A stretch of 34,072 nt of DNA from Microbulbifer okhotskensis (GCF_023895975.1 NZ_JALBWM010000046.1:1-34072); one strand, 5' to 3'; counted from the first letter of the stretch, positions 9,041 through 18,636 are shown. Made by a program: numbers and translations. Notes: a model not told the origin generated them from the sequence alone.

Positions 9041-9772
9041 ATGATTGTAATTCCCGCGATTGATTTAAAAGATGGCCAGTGCGTTCGTTTGCGCCAGGGC
9101 GAAATGGATGATGCCACAGTGTTCTCCGATGACCCGCTCGCCACTGCACAGCACTGGGTAGACGAGGGCGCTAAGCGCTTGCATCTGGTGGACCTGAATG
9201 GCGCTTTTGCTGGCAATCCGGTCAACAGCGAAGCTGTGAACGCCATTGCCAGGCAGTTCCCCCATTTGCCGGTACAAATCGGTGGTGGTATCCGCGATCT
9301 GCACACGATCGAACGCTATTTGGATGCCGGTGTTCAGTGGGCCATTATTGGCACTGCAGCGGTAAAAAATCCCAAATTGGTAGCCGAGGCCTGCCGCGAG
9401 TTTGAGGGCCATATTATTGTGGGCCTTGATGCCAAAGACGGCCTGGTAGCCACTGAGGGCTGGGCGGAGGTTTCCGAGCTTAAGGCGACGGAGCTGGCTA
9501 AGCGGTTTGCCGATTGTGGGGTCAGCTCTATTGTTTATACGGATATCGCCCGCGACGGCATGATGCAGGGCGTTAATATTGAGGCGACCCTGGAAATGGC
9601 GCGCGCGGTGCAAGTGCCTATTATTGCCTCCGGTGGTGTCAGCAGTATCGAGGATATTGAACAGCTGCTGGAGGCGGGTGAAATCTACGGTGCGATTACC
9701 GGCCGGGCGATCTACGAAGACAAATTGAATCTGCGTGAGGCGCAGCAGCTCTGCGACCAACGGAACAAATAA
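9041..9772 (+). CDS. hisA: ProFAR isomerase (phosphoribosylformimino-5-aminoimidazole carboxamide ribotide isomerase)
   Basis: HisA carries out the Amadori rearrangement of ProFAR to PRFAR. This 243-residue TIM barrel starts [17 protein letters not shown], with the catalytic Asp8. The phosphate-binding loops are [10 protein letters not shown] and [11 protein letters not shown], and the second acid is in [11 protein letters not shown] (residue near 130). It begins 58 bases after hisH and its TAA overlaps the hisF ATG, so the last two genes are translationally coupled. Length and motifs are standard. Confidence 0.97.
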   Translation: MIVIPAIDLKDGQCVRLRQGEMDDATVFSDDPLATAQHWVDEGAKRLHLVDLNGAFAGNPVNSEAVNAIARQFPHLPVQIGGGIRDLHTIERYLDAGVQWAIIGTAAVKNPKLVAEACREFEGHIIVGLDAKDGLVATEGWAEVSELKATELAKRFADCGVSSIVYTDIARDGMMQGVNIEATLEMARAVQVPIIASGGVSSIEDIEQLLEAGEIYGAITGRAIYEDKLNLREAQQLCDQRNK

Positions 9773-10533
9773 TGGCTCTGGCGAAACGTATTATTCCCTG
9801 CTTGGATGTTGACGCGGGTCGCGTAGTGAAAGGCGTGAATTTTGTCGAAATCCGTGATGCCGGTGACCCGGTGGAGATAGCCCGCCGCTATAACGAAGCG
9901 GGAGCCGATGAAATTACTTTTCTCGATATCACCGCCACCCACGAGCAGCGAGACACCATCCTGCACACAGTGGAAAAAATGGCTCACGAGGTGTTTATCC
10001 CGCTCACGGTAGGCGGCGGTGTACGCACTTTGCAGGATATCCGCAACCTGCTGAATGCCGGTGCCGATAAGACCGCGATTAACTCAGCCGCCGTTAAGAA
10101 CCCGGAGTTTGTGCGCGAGGCGGCCGAGCGCTTTGGCAGCCAATGTATTGTGGTAGCTATAGATGCCAAGCAAGTTGGCGAGGGCCGCTGGGAAATCTTT
10201 ACTCACGGCGGTCGCCAACCTACCGGTATCGATGCGCTGGCTTGGGCTCGGCAAATGGCCGACTATGGCGCAGGGGAAATTCTGCTCACCAGTATGGATC
10301 GGGACGGCACCAAGAATGGTTTCGACCTGGCCCTGACCCGGGCGGTTACCGAGGCGGTGCCGCTACCGGTCATTGCCTCCGGCGGCGTGGGGAATCTGCA
10401 GCATCTGGCGGATGGTGTATTACAGGGTGGTGCCGACGCGGTGTTGGCGGCGAGCATTTTCCACTTTGGAGAGCACAGTATTGCCGAGGCGAAAGCCTTT
10501 ATGCAGAACGCGGGAATTGAGATGCGTCTGTAG
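9772..10533 (+). CDS. hisF: Imidazole glycerol phosphate synthase, cyclase subunit
   Basis: HisF uses ammonia from HisH to convert PRFAR to imidazole glycerol phosphate and AICAR, the latter feeding purine synthesis. The 253-residue TIM barrel has Asp11 in [17 protein letters not shown], Asp near 130 in [15 protein letters not shown], and the phosphate loops [13 protein letters not shown] and [11 protein letters not shown]. It ends 39 bases before the converging end of ctpA. No strong terminator is seen in that short gap, so read-through into antisense ctpA is possible. Confidence 0.97.
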   Translation: MALAKRIIPCLDVDAGRVVKGVNFVEIRDAGDPVEIARRYNEAGADEITFLDITATHEQRDTILHTVEKMAHEVFIPLTVGGGVRTLQDIRNLLNAGADKTAINSAAVKNPEFVREAAERFGSQCIVVAIDAKQVGEGRWEIFTHGGRQPTGIDALAWARQMADYGAGEILLTSMDRDGTKNGFDLALTRAVTEAVPLPVIASGGVGNLQHLADGVLQGGADAVLAASIFHFGEHSIAEAKAFMQNAGIEMRL

Positions 10534-10572
10534 GGCTCGAGTGCGGCGAGCGCTGGGCCCGCCACACGCTGT

Positions 10573-11937
10573 TTACTGCTGTTCGTCTGCGCGGGCAAGG
10601 CGCTCGCGCAAACCCCTATCCCTGTCCCTGTGAGCGTAGAGATTGAGGCCCTTGAGCACATTGAGGGCTTCGAAGATTTGGTTGTCGCGGTCCATCCAGT
10701 CTTCGCGACCTTCCTGTTCCCGTGAGCGGTCTTCAAAAGTGCGATCGGCGCCACCGTTGCCATTGTTTAGGTGACCGGCCAGATCGGCCTCCGTAGGCCG
10801 CGGCGAATCATCCAGGCGGGTGACTTTTACCCGTTCCACCACTATGTCAGGAGTGATGCCCTGGGCTTGGATTGAGCGGCCATTGGGGGTGAAGTAGAGC
10901 GCAGTGGTGAGTTTGATCGCGCGCTCATTATTGATTGGAATGACGGTTTGCACTGAGCCTTTCCCAAAACTGTCGGTACCCATCACCACCGCGCGGCGGT
11001 GGTCTTGCAAGGCACCTGCAACAATTTCCGCCGCTGAAGCGGAGCCTGCATTGATCAGCACTACCAATGGGGCGCCTTCAGTCAAATCGCCCGGTTCGGC
11101 GGAGTAGCTCAGGTTGGCGGCTTCATTGCGGCCTTCGGTATAGACTACCAGGCCCTCTTCCAGGAATGCATCGGCTACTTCCACTGACGATTGCAGTACG
11201 CCGCCGGGGTTGTTGCGCAGGTCGATAACCAACCCCTTTAGCGAACCTTTCTTTTGCAGCTTGATCAGCTCTTCGGTGACATCGGCTCCGGTATCCAGCT
11301 GGAATTGGCTGATGCGCAAATAGCCGTAACCTTTGTCGAGGATTTTGCTACGTACACTGCGAACGCGCACCGTATCCCGTTTGAGGGTGACATCGAAGGG
11401 TTGTTTGTGGCCTTTGCGGGCGATCGTCAGGGTAACGCTACTGCCTTTGGGGCCGCGCATCCATTCCACTGCCTCGTCGAGGCTGACGCCTTTCATGGAT
11501 TTGCCCGACAGGCGCAGGATCATATCACCCGCTCTGAGGCCCGCGCGCGAGGCGGGAGTGTCATCCATCGGGGTCACAACGGTGATATGGTCGTTCTCGA
11601 TACCGACTTCGATACCGAGGCCGGCAAATTCGCCCGTAGTGTTGGCCTGCAGGTCGTCAAATGAGCGACGATCCAGGTAGGAGGAGTGCGGATCTAGGCC
11701 CTGCAGCATACCTTTAATGGCATATTCCAGCAGGGTTCGGTCGTCCACTTCCTCGATATAACCCTGGCGAATCTGCTCGAATACTTTCGCAAAGCTGCGC
11801 AGGTCTTCCAGTGGCAGGCGCGCTGCACTGTCTGCAGCCATACGCTGTTGGGTATCGCCGTCGGTTAGACCCATTAAAGGCAGGGCTGTCAGAGCGGCCG
11901 CGCCGATCAGGGTCGTCAGCGCCTTGGGTATGAACAT
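10573..11937 (-). CDS. ctpA: Carboxy-terminal processing protease CtpA (S41 family)
   Basis: This periplasmic serine protease cleaves C-terminal parts of envelope proteins; CtpA of Pseudomonas degrades cell-wall endopeptidases (established knowledge). The 454-residue protein has an N-terminal signal segment (residues 1-24), a PDZ domain at about 104-190 (GLGIEVGIEND...GLRAGDMILRLSG), and the S41 core with Ser301 in NAGSASAAEI, Lys326 in FGKG, and Gln330. The C-terminal about 80 residues are charged and low in complexity. It lies 388 bases after envC on the same strand. gpmI-envC-ctpA is a recurring gene order and fits shared control of cell-wall turnover. Confidence 0.96.
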   Translation of the reverse strand: MFIPKALTTLIGAAALTALPLMGLTDGDTQQRMAADSAARLPLEDLRSFAKVFEQIRQGYIEEVDDRTLLEYAIKGMLQGLDPHSSYLDRRSFDDLQANTTGEFAGLGIEVGIENDHITVVTPMDDTPASRAGLRAGDMILRLSGKSMKGVSLDEAVEWMRGPKGSSVTLTIARKGHKQPFDVTLKRDTVRVRSVRSKILDKGYGYLRISQFQLDTGADVTEELIKLQKKGSLKGLVIDLRNNPGGVLQSSVEVADAFLEEGLVVYTEGRNEAANLSYSAEPGDLTEGAPLVVLINAGSASAAEIVAGALQDHRRAVVMGTDSFGKGSVQTVIPINNERAIKLTTALYFTPNGRSIQAQGITPDIVVERVKVTRLDDSPRPTEADLAGHLNNGNGGADRTFEDRSREQEGREDWMDRDNQIFEALNVLKGLNLYAHRDRDRGLRERLARADEQQ

Positions 11938-12324
11938 ATTGTTGTGACCTCTGCCTTATTTCTTCGCTGCTTTGCGAAAGTGTAGACCGCAGAGATTGGC
12001 AGGGATTCTAAGTGAACGCCAAATTCTACAGTGTCACAGCCTTAGTCGTCATAAGCCCAGGGGTCTTACAACTGGACGGAACCCCGGTTTTCCCCGCTAT
12101 TGGCGGGTAACTTAAAGTCGTTATTCCGGGCCTTTGGTTTAAAGCGTTCTCATTAATTAGCACAGGGACGGGACCAGAGTTGTAGCCTGGGGACTATTAG
12201 GCGGGTCTGTGATCGCGAGTGCCAATGTTTGTGAGCCACGATCCCTGTGTCTTGGTTGGGCGCCGCGCCCAGGATAAGGGTGTCCGTGCCATTGCGGCAG
12301 CTGCAATCCGGCCAATCAGTGGCT
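11938..12324. other. Spacer between envC and ctpA
   Basis: No gene is supported here. A minus-strand frame (12153-12392) runs from inside envC, is rich in Trp, Ser and Arg, and looks like a by-product. A small hairpin CCCGC-TATTG-GCGGG occurs around 12097-12111 without a T-run. The ctpA promoter is probably in this gap, but I see no strong -35/-10 pair. Confidence 0.4.
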
Positions 12325-13452
12325 TCAGGCACGACACCAAACTGTTGGATCTTGAGCCTTGCCACGGTGGCGGATTTCGAAATAGACACCACTCTGACTA
12401 AGGCCGCCGCTGTTGCCTACCCGTGCGATGGTGTCCCCACTCTCCACCCACTCGCCGATATTACGGGTGAGGGATTGGTTGTGAGCGTAGAGGCTCATAT
12501 AACCCTCGCCGTGGTCGAGGATGACAAGCATGCCGTGGCCACGCAGATAGTCGGAAAAAACCACACGTCCGCGATGTATCGATTGAACCGGACTGCCCTC
12601 CTTAGCGCGCAAGGTAACGCCCTTCCAGGTGATGCCATTGGCGCGGCGCTGTCCGTATGCATTGGCGCGACGGCCTTTGACTGGCCACTGCATCCTGCCG
12701 CGCTGGCGTGCAAAGGGTTTCTGCTCTCCGGGGCTCACCAGAGTAGCGATAGCGTGGCCCACCTCGTCGATCAGTTTTTGCAGACGCGAGCGGTCTCCCT
12801 GTAGTTGTTGGAGTTCGCCACCACCGTTGGAGAGGCGTGCGGCGAGTTTCTCCAGGGTGAGCTTGCGGTTCTTTTGCGCATTGTGCAGTTTGCTCTGGCG
12901 TTTTTGCAGCTGCTCACGTTCTGCTTCCAGGGTTTCGCGCTCGCGCTCAATGGATGTAGTTACAGTGTCCAATGAAGCGAGGGTTTCCAGGTAAGAGTCT
13001 ATGATGCGGCTGCGTTCTTGGAGGAAGTAATCGTGGTAGCGGAGATGGCGGGCGACGTTCTGTGGATCTTGCTGGTTGAGGAGGAGTTTGATCTGCTCCT
13101 GTCGACCTAGTCGGTATGCGGCGGCGATCTCCTGTTCGACCCGCCGCTGCATACTTCGTCGCGATTCTTGCAGCTGTTGTTGTTCTTGCTGCAGTTCGCG
13201 CAGCCGCTCAGAGCGACTGCGCATCCCCTCCCGGATCTGGTCTATGCGCCGGTGTAGCCCGGAAATATCCTTCTCATTATCTTCCAAATCTTCTAGCAAC
13301 TGATCGCGCTGGCCGCGCACTTGGTTGAGCTCCTGTTGTAAGGATTCAATACGTTGCTTGATTTCCGCGAGGCGCGCCTGCTCATCGCCTTCAGCCTGGC
13401 TCCAGGCGGGCAGCGACAGCAGGGTGATCAGAAAGAGTGCGAGAGTTTTCAT
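12325..13452 (-). CDS. envC: EnvC-like murein hydrolase activator (degenerate LytM domain)
   Basis: EnvC-type proteins bring and activate AmiA/AmiB amidases at the division septum. The 375-residue product has a signal peptide (residues 1-20), a long coiled coil (about 25-245, rich in Glu, Gln and Arg), and a C-terminal LytM/M23 domain (about 265-375). The zinc ligands of active M23 peptidases are not all present: the H-x-H near the end reads VYFEIRH instead of HFH, and the first His is missing in the TWKGVTLRAKEG region. This is expected for an activator. Its ATG overlaps the gpmI stop (TGATG), so the two are translationally coupled. Confidence 0.93.
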   Translation of the reverse strand: MKTLALFLITLLSLPAWSQAEGDEQARLAEIKQRIESLQQELNQVRGQRDQLLEDLEDNEKDISGLHRRIDQIREGMRSRSERLRELQQEQQQLQESRRSMQRRVEQEIAAAYRLGRQEQIKLLLNQQDPQNVARHLRYHDYFLQERSRIIDSYLETLASLDTVTTSIERERETLEAEREQLQKRQSKLHNAQKNRKLTLEKLAARLSNGGGELQQLQGDRSRLQKLIDEVGHAIATLVSPGEQKPFARQRGRMQWPVKGRRANAYGQRRANGITWKGVTLRAKEGSPVQSIHRGRVVFSDYLRGHGMLVILDHGEGYMSLYAHNQSLTRNIGEWVESGDTIARVGNSGGLSQSGVYFEIRHRGKAQDPTVWCRA

Positions 13453-14999
13453 CAGTCCATTTTTACCAAACTTTGGCCGGTCATTTCCGCCGGCTGTGGC
13501 AGATCCATCAACGCTAACATGGTTGGCGCTACATCCGCCAGACTACCTCCGTCACACATTTGCACATTGCGCGAACCGACATAGACGAAAGGCACGGGCA
13601 GGGTGGAGTGCTGGGTACTCACTTGGCCAGAATTGGCATTAAACATTTCTTCGACGTTGCCGTGGTCGGCGGTGATCAATACTTCACCACCGGCGTTTAG
13701 CGTGGCGTTCACCACCTGTTCGACACATTGATCCAGGGCTTCTACGGCTTTTACTGCGGCTTCGAATACGCCAGTGTGGCCGACCATATCGCCGTTGGCG
13801 TAGTTACAGATAATCGCGTCGTACTCGCCACCTTGGATTGCGGCCACCAGTTTGTCAGTGAGTTCCGGCGCGTTCATTTCTGGCTGTAGATCATAAGTGG
13901 CCACATCCGGGGACTTGATCAGTTCACGGGTTTCGCCGGTGTAGGGCGCTTCACGGCCACCACTGAAGAAAAAGGTGACGTGAGCGTATTTTTCGGTCTC
14001 GGCGATGCGCAGTTGGGTTTTTCCCTGTGCAGACAGGAACTCACCCAGGGAATTGATCAGGTTTTCGGGGGGAAAGGCGCAGCTGGCGTGGATATCGGCA
14101 GCGTATTCAGTGGTCATGACAAAGTCGGCCAGCTGTGGTTTTGCCTCGCGCTCAAAACCGTTGAAATTTTGTTCGGTGAAAGCGCGGGTCAGCTGGCGTG
14201 CGCGGTCCGGGCGGAAATTCATAAATATGAGGGCATCTCCGTCCTGGATAGGCGCGGACTCGCCAATCACTGTCGGAGCGACAAACTCATCGTTTTCACC
14301 GCGTTCGTAAGCGGCGGCCAGCCCTGTCAGGGCATCGTTTGCACGATGTTCCGCAGTGCCTAGTGTCAGCATGTCGTAAACAGATTTTGTGCGCTCCCAG
14401 CGTTGGTCCCGATCCATTGCAAAATAACGGCCGGCCAGGGTGGCCATATGGGCGTTGCCGACGGCATCACACACCTGCATCAAGCGCGCCAGGGAGGGCT
14501 CAGCACTGCGCGGTGGTGTGTCGCGGCCGTCGAGGAAAGCGTGAACATAAATAGCGCGGGCTCCACGCTGGGAGGCCAGGGTCACCATGGCGACGATGTG
14601 GTCCTCGTGGCTGTGTACACCGCCTTCGGACAGCAGGCCCATGATATGCACTGCCCCATTATTGCGGACGGCTTTGTCGACCGCCGAGGTGTAGACCTCG
14701 TTGCGGAAGAAGTCGCCATCCTGGATCGCTTTGTTGATACGGGTGAAGTTCTGGTACACCACGCGCCCGGCACCCAGTGTCATATGACCCACTTCGGAGT
14801 TACCCATTTGGCCATCTGGGAGGCCTACGGCCATGCCGGAAGTCTGAATAAGAGTCTTGGGACGGGAGGCCCAAATTTTGTCCCACACCGGAGAGTTGGC
14901 GGCGTGAATCGCATTGTGCTCAAGATTGTCGCTGTGGCCGAAGCCGTCCAGAATCAACAGGACCAGGGGGCGTTTTTGCGGGGCTTGGGTAGCGGCCAT
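13452..14999 (-). CDS. gpmI: 2,3-bisphosphoglycerate-independent phosphoglycerate mutase
   Basis: The enzyme interconverts 3- and 2-phosphoglycerate in glycolysis, using two Mn ions. The 515-residue product shows LLILDGFG (metal ligand Asp), the nucleophile Ser68 in [24 protein letters not shown], and [10 protein letters not shown] near the C-terminus. I start at the ATG at 14999, preceded by GAGGAA at a normal distance; an in-frame upstream extension of 22 basic residues to 15065 is unlikely because the alkaline-phosphatase core would begin too late. It overlaps envC by one base. Confidence 0.97.
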   Translation of the reverse strand: MAATQAPQKRPLVLLILDGFGHSDNLEHNAIHAANSPVWDKIWASRPKTLIQTSGMAVGLPDGQMGNSEVGHMTLGAGRVVYQNFTRINKAIQDGDFFRNEVYTSAVDKAVRNNGAVHIMGLLSEGGVHSHEDHIVAMVTLASQRGARAIYVHAFLDGRDTPPRSAEPSLARLMQVCDAVGNAHMATLAGRYFAMDRDQRWERTKSVYDMLTLGTAEHRANDALTGLAAAYERGENDEFVAPTVIGESAPIQDGDALIFMNFRPDRARQLTRAFTEQNFNGFEREAKPQLADFVMTTEYAADIHASCAFPPENLINSLGEFLSAQGKTQLRIAETEKYAHVTFFFSGGREAPYTGETRELIKSPDVATYDLQPEMNAPELTDKLVAAIQGGEYDAIICNYANGDMVGHTGVFEAAVKAVEALDQCVEQVVNATLNAGGEVLITADHGNVEEMFNANSGQVSTQHSTLPVPFVYVGSRNVQMCDGGSLADVAPTMLALMDLPQPAEMTGQSLVKMD

Positions 15000-15127
15000 A
15001 GCGACAGTATTCCTCTTCCGGGGGTATAAATTGCGGACGCGGATTTTAACCTGTGAAGCGGCCATTTAACCATGTCATTTAGCTTAAGCCAGATTACATC
15101 ACCGTTGGGGCGGTGGGATTTGGCTGG

Positions 15128-15155
15128 TTAGAATTTCGCCACGATAGTGTATACT
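15128..15155 (+). promoter_or_regulatory. Candidate promoter upstream of the rhodanese-grxC genes
   Basis: A -10 TATACT at 15150-15155 (5 of 6) has a weak -35, TTAGAA at 15128-15133, 16 bases upstream. It lies between the divergent gpmI gene and the rhodanese-like gene. Confidence 0.35.
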
Positions 15156-15198
15156 CCCGCCGGTATTGGGCGCCGCTGCGCCCTATCAATAACCACTT

Positions 15199-15633
15199 AT
15201 GGATTTTGGGGGCGGAGTGGATTTTTTGGACTTTTTGAGTGAGCAGTGGCTGCTGGTCGGCCTACTTGTGGCACTGCTTTACGCTTTTGTTTTGAGTGAA
15301 CGATACAAGTCTGGTGTGCCGGCGTCTCTGCATGAAGTTACCAAGCTGATCAACAGCGATGGGGCCAAAGTACTGGATATACGCGATCGTGGCGAGTTCA
15401 CCGCTGGACATATTGTTGACGCTGTACATATTCCCCACGGCGAGGTAACGGATCGTATTGCCGAGTTGGAACCGCTGAAGGATAAGACCATCATTGTCGC
15501 CGACAAAATGGGTCAGCACGGAGGTCCTGTAGGTCGCCTGCTGAAACAAAAAGGTTTTCAGGTACGCCGCCTGCAGGGCGGAATGAGCGAGTGGGCCAAC
15601 CAGAACCTGCCGGTGGTCAAGGGCAAGGGGTAG
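15199..15633 (+). CDS. Membrane-anchored rhodanese-like protein lacking the catalytic Cys (YibN-like)
   Basis: This 144-residue protein has one N-terminal membrane helix (about residues 16-32) and a single rhodanese domain (about 42-140): VLDIRDRGEFTAGHIVDAVHIPHG is the typical CH2 region, and RLQGGMSEW the end. The active-site loop that should read C-x-x-G-x-x-S reads DKMGQHG, so Asp102 replaces the sulfur-carrying Cys. It is therefore probably not a sulfurtransferase. The order rhodanese-grxC-secB matches E. coli yibN-grxC-secB. The start is uncertain: the ATG at 15199 has no clear ribosome site, and a GTG at 15217 or TTG at 15226 are alternatives. Confidence 0.85.
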   Translation: MDFGGGVDFLDFLSEQWLLVGLLVALLYAFVLSERYKSGVPASLHEVTKLINSDGAKVLDIRDRGEFTAGHIVDAVHIPHGEVTDRIAELEPLKDKTIIVADKMGQHGGPVGRLLKQKGFQVRRLQGGMSEWANQNLPVVKGKG

Positions 15634-15672
15634 TTGGGTCAATAAATTGATGGCATTTGGTGGAGTTTTGTA

Positions 15673-15933
15673 ATGCAGGGTGTAGTGATTTATACCACTC
15701 GTTTTTGCCCATACTGCATCCGTGCGAAGCAGGTGCTCGACAGCAAGCGGGTCGCCTACCGTGAAATTCCTGTGGATAACGACCCCGCACTGCGCGCGGA
15801 TATGGCCGCCAAAGCAGGTCGTCGTTCGGTGCCACAGATCTGGATTGGCAAGCGTCATGTGGGAGGCTGCGATGAGCTGATGGCGCTGGAGCGCAGTGGC
15901 AAACTGGATAATCTGCTGAAAGCCGCCGGTTAA
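15673..15933 (+). CDS. grxC: Glutaredoxin 3
   Basis: This 86-residue thiol-disulfide exchange protein uses glutathione to reduce disulfides. The dithiol motif CPYC is at residues 12-15 (TTRFCPYCIRAK), the cis-Pro is in RSVPQIWIG, and the glutathione-contact GGCDELMAL follows. The TVP-like element is SVP here. Length and pattern are those of GrxC. It starts 39 bases after the rhodanese-like gene and is probably cotranscribed with it. secB follows after a 159-base gap. Confidence 0.96.
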   Translation: MQGVVIYTTRFCPYCIRAKQVLDSKRVAYREIPVDNDPALRADMAAKAGRRSVPQIWIGKRHVGGCDELMALERSGKLDNLLKAAG

Positions 15934-16072
15934 TTGGAAATTGACATGACCGGCAACACGCGGTCCCCAATTTTTGCTATTTATCCGGTCAGGGCCTTGA
16001 AACAGTTTGTGTAGGCCCCAACTTTTGGCTCATATGCGGAGCCTTTCTCACGGAAGGCATTAATAAATTTTT

Positions 16073-16078
16073 TATAAT
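16073..16078 (+). promoter_or_regulatory. Candidate -10 element for secB
   Basis: A perfect TATAAT sits 15 bases before the secB ATG. No good -35 is found at 16-18 bases, and the transcript would have a very short leader, so this may be chance in an AT-rich patch. Confidence 0.25.
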
Positions 16079-16092
16079 GAACAGGCAGTAAC

Positions 16093-16584
16093 ATGGCTGA
16101 AGAATTAAACGGCGCGGCGGCAAACGCAGAGGCTCCTCAGGTTCAATTTGCAATGCAACGCATCTACCTGAAAGACCTCTCTTTCGAAACTCCGATGGGT
16201 GTTGAGGTCTTCAAAAAAGAGTGGAAGCCCCAGGTAAACCAAGAGCTGAATACCAAGACAGCCAAGGTTGACGAAGATCTGTATGAAGTTGCCCTGACCC
16301 TGACTATCACCGTGAAGCTGGAAGAGGACACCGCTTTTCTGGTTGAAGTAAAACAAGCTGGCCTGTTCGGTATTAAAGGCCTAGAGGGCCAACAACTGGC
16401 CCAGGCACTGAACACCGCCTGCCCGCAAATTCTGTTTCCCTACGCCCGTGAAGTAATCGACAACGCAGTAGTCAAGGGCTCCTTCCCTGCTCTTATGCTG
16501 CCACCGGTGAACTTCGATGCCCTGTTCGCTGCGGCCCTGAACAAGGCGCAGAAAGAAGCCGAGGGTGTACAGGCGAACGCATAA
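16093..16584 (+). CDS. secB: Protein-export chaperone SecB
   Basis: SecB is a cytoplasmic tetramer that holds preproteins unfolded and delivers them to SecA. The 163-residue product has the family core [29 protein letters not shown] (about 20-48), [28 protein letters not shown] (about 65-92), and the [33 protein letters not shown]-terminal region (about 117-148). An acidic Ala/Glu N-terminus precedes the core. A terminator follows directly, so it is the last gene of its unit. Confidence 0.97.
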   Translation: MAEELNGAAANAEAPQVQFAMQRIYLKDLSFETPMGVEVFKKEWKPQVNQELNTKTAKVDEDLYEVALTLTITVKLEEDTAFLVEVKQAGLFGIKGLEGQQLAQALNTACPQILFPYAREVIDNAVVKGSFPALMLPPVNFDALFAAALNKAQKEAEGVQANA

Positions 16585-16610
16585 TTCGCTTTAGCCCCGA
16601 TAAAACGATA

Positions 16611-16638
16611 AAAAGGTCCCTTAACGGGGCCTTTTTTT
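16611..16638 (+). terminator. Rho-independent terminator after secB
   Basis: AAAGGTCCC and GGGGCCTTT pair (one G-T wobble) around TTAAC, followed by a run of seven T. It begins about 27 bases after the secB stop. Confidence 0.85.
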
Positions 16639-16721
16639 ATAGCTGTAATCCAGAGGAGATAAGTTTTAACCTTGTGAAACTATTTCCTGTTTTGCGCTTT
16701 TAATTGAGTCGGGAGTTGCTT

Positions 16722-17174
16722 ATGCAGTGGGATTTAGCCAATCCATTTGTTCGCAGTGTGGTGGTCGGAGCAGAGCATGTCGATGGCCTGCGCCATGCCA
16801 ACAACGCGGAATATGTACGCTGGTGCGAGGCTTCCGCTTGGGCGCACAGCGCGGCTCTGGGCTTGGATGTCACTAATTATCAGCAGCTTGACCGGGGAAT
16901 GGCCATTCGCCACAGCGAGTATGACTATATACTGGCGGCGAGAGAGGGAGAGGAGTTGATATTTGGTACCTGGCTGACCGACATGGATGGGCGACTGAAT
17001 ATGACTCGTCGCTTTCAGGTGTTTCGTGCCGCCGATGAGGCTGTGGTATTGCGGGCCGAATGGCGGTTGGTGTGCATTGAGCTTTCCAGTGGCAAGCCAA
17101 AACGCATACCGGCGATCTTCAAGGAAATTTACAGTCCGGCAGTGACTGCCCCGGAGGCTGAGAAAAATGAGTGA
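16722..17174 (+). CDS. Hotdog-fold acyl-CoA thioesterase (4HBT/YbgC type)
   Basis: This 150-residue protein has the 4HBT pattern: VGAEHVDGLRHANNAEYVRWCEASAWAHSAALG near the N-terminus, where HVDGLRHANNAEYVRW corresponds to the substrate-binding and catalytic helix, then strands RHSEYDYILAAREGEELIFGTWL. Such enzymes hydrolyse acyl-CoA thioesters; the chain length is unknown. I use the ATG at 16722 because GGGAG lies 6 bases before it; the TTG at 16704 lacks a site. Its 3' end overlaps the next gene (SDR) by 8 bases, so the two are translationally coupled and may work on the same acyl-CoA or lipid pool. Confidence 0.88.
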   Translation: MQWDLANPFVRSVVVGAEHVDGLRHANNAEYVRWCEASAWAHSAALGLDVTNYQQLDRGMAIRHSEYDYILAAREGEELIFGTWLTDMDGRLNMTRRFQVFRAADEAVVLRAEWRLVCIELSSGKPKRIPAIFKEIYSPAVTAPEAEKNE

Positions 17175-18030
17175 AGAGTTTATTACCCTGACTGAAAATT
17201 CAGGGGTGCTTAACAACAAGACCATCTTTATTACAGGTGCCAGCCGCGGTATCGGTCGTGCTATTGCCCTCAAGTGCGCGGCGGACGGTGCCAATATCGT
17301 GATTGCGGCCAAGTCGGCCGAGCCCCACCCAAAGCTGCCCGGCACTATTTTTTCGGTGGCAAAGGAAGTTGAAAATGCCGGCGGCAAGGCCCTGGCGCTA
17401 CAAGTGGATGTGCGCGATGAACAGCGGGTAGAACAGGCGATGGCTGAGGCCGTCGATAAGTTTGGTGGTATTGATACGGTCATTAATAATGCCGGTGCCA
17501 TTAACCTGACCAATGTGGAATCCACACCACCGAAGCGCTATGACCTGATGCAGAGCATCAATAGCCGTGCGGTATATCTCACCGCCCACCTGGCAATTCC
17601 TTACCTGAAGAAAGCGGACAACCCGCATATCCTCAGTCTGTGCCCTCCGCTGAACATTCAGCCCAAGTGGCTCGGGCCTTTCGCGCCTTATGCGCTGTCA
17701 AAGTTTGGTATGACTATCCTTAGCCTGGGGCTGGCAGAAGAACTGCGCGAAGTCGGCATCAGCGTCAATACCTTGTGGCCGCGTACATTGGTGGCTACCG
17801 CAGCGATCGAGTTTGCGGTAGGGAACCGCGAAATGTTTAAACAGAGCCGCAAACCCGGAATTATGGCTGATGCGGCCTACGAAGTGCTGACCACACAAGA
17901 TGCGGCTTTAAGTGGCCGCCAGTTAATCGATGAAGAGTTGTTGGCGGAGCGCGGTGTGAAGGACTTCACCGGCTATGCCCACAATCCGGCCAACGCAGAC
18001 AACTTAACCAAGGATTTATTTCTCGACTGA
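17167..18030 (+). CDS. Short-chain dehydrogenase/reductase, HSDL2-like
   Basis: This 287-residue protein has the NAD(P)-binding TGASRGIG (residues 23-30), NNAG (107-110) and the catalytic Y-x3-K as Tyr175/Lys179 in APYALSKFGM. The segments AEPHPKLPGTIFSVAKEVE and CPPLNIQPKWLGPFAPYALSKFGM are close to hydroxysteroid dehydrogenase-like protein 2 and its bacterial relatives. The catalytic Ser before PPLN is replaced by Cys159 (TGC codon), an unusual change. Substrate unknown, perhaps a fatty or steroid-like alcohol. The start overlaps the thioesterase gene, with GGAG upstream. Confidence 0.92.
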   Translation: MSEEFITLTENSGVLNNKTIFITGASRGIGRAIALKCAADGANIVIAAKSAEPHPKLPGTIFSVAKEVENAGGKALALQVDVRDEQRVEQAMAEAVDKFGGIDTVINNAGAINLTNVESTPPKRYDLMQSINSRAVYLTAHLAIPYLKKADNPHILSLCPPLNIQPKWLGPFAPYALSKFGMTILSLGLAEELREVGISVNTLWPRTLVATAAIEFAVGNREMFKQSRKPGIMADAAYEVLTTQDAALSGRQLIDEELLAERGVKDFTGYAHNPANADNLTKDLFLD

Positions 18031-18048
18031 CGCTGGTAGGGGGTATTT

Positions 18049-18636
18049 GTGAGCAGCGACAGCAAACTTTTTAAAGATGCTCTCGGGGAGATGGGAGACG
18101 TCAAACCACTGGCGCAGGAACGCTGCGTTACTTTGCGTAAGGAGCCTAAACAGTCCGAGTTGATACTAAGGGAGCGTCGTGCAGCTGCCACTCACAAGAC
18201 AGAGCGGGAATTGAACCCCCTTTCCGGTGAATATATCGATTTGGTGGCGCCATGGGACCCACTGGAATTTAAGTGCGACGGTGTACAGAACGGCGTCTAC
18301 CGCAACTTTCGCCTGGGTAAGTACAGTGTGGACGCACGTCTCGACTTACACCGTCACTCCGTGGAAATGGCGCGCAGTGCAGTGATGGAATTCGTACGAG
18401 ACTGTGTCCAAGCGGATGTCCGTTGCGCGCTAATCACTCACGGCAAAGGTGAAGGGCGTAAACAGCCGGCGTTACTAAAAAGCTGTATTAAGCACTGGCT
18501 ACCGCAATTAGATGACGTATTGGCGTTTCACAGTGCTCAGCCGCAACACGGTGGACTCGGTGCGACTTACCTGTTGCTGAAGAAGAGTCAGCGCAAGCGC
18601 CAGGAGATTTGGGAAAAACATCAGAGACGGGGCTGA
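18049..18636 (+). CDS. Smr-domain protein (SmrA-like, putative DNA endonuclease)
   Basis: This 195-residue protein starts at GTG with GGGGGT upstream. The C-terminal Smr domain (about residues 95-183) shows LDLHRHSVEMARSAVMEFV, the ITHGKGEG loop and the closing AQPQHGGLGATYLLLKK. Smr domains related to the MutS2 C-terminus can nick nucleic acids; the role of stand-alone SmrA proteins is poorly known. The N-terminal part is charged, without a known domain. It follows the SDR gene by 18 bases and is the last gene of the thioesterase-SDR-Smr group. Confidence 0.92.
   Translation: MSSDSKLFKDALGEMGDVKPLAQERCVTLRKEPKQSELILRERRAAATHKTERELNPLSGEYIDLVAPWDPLEFKCDGVQNGVYRNFRLGKYSVDARLDLHRHSVEMARSAVMEFVRDCVQADVRCALITHGKGEGRKQPALLKSCIKHWLPQLDDVLAFHSAQPQHGGLGATYLLLKKSQRKRQEIWEKHQRRG

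Noticed and set aside
12153..12392. 79-codon minus-strand frame overlapping the envC end
   Set aside because: Odd composition, begins inside envC, and no start signal.
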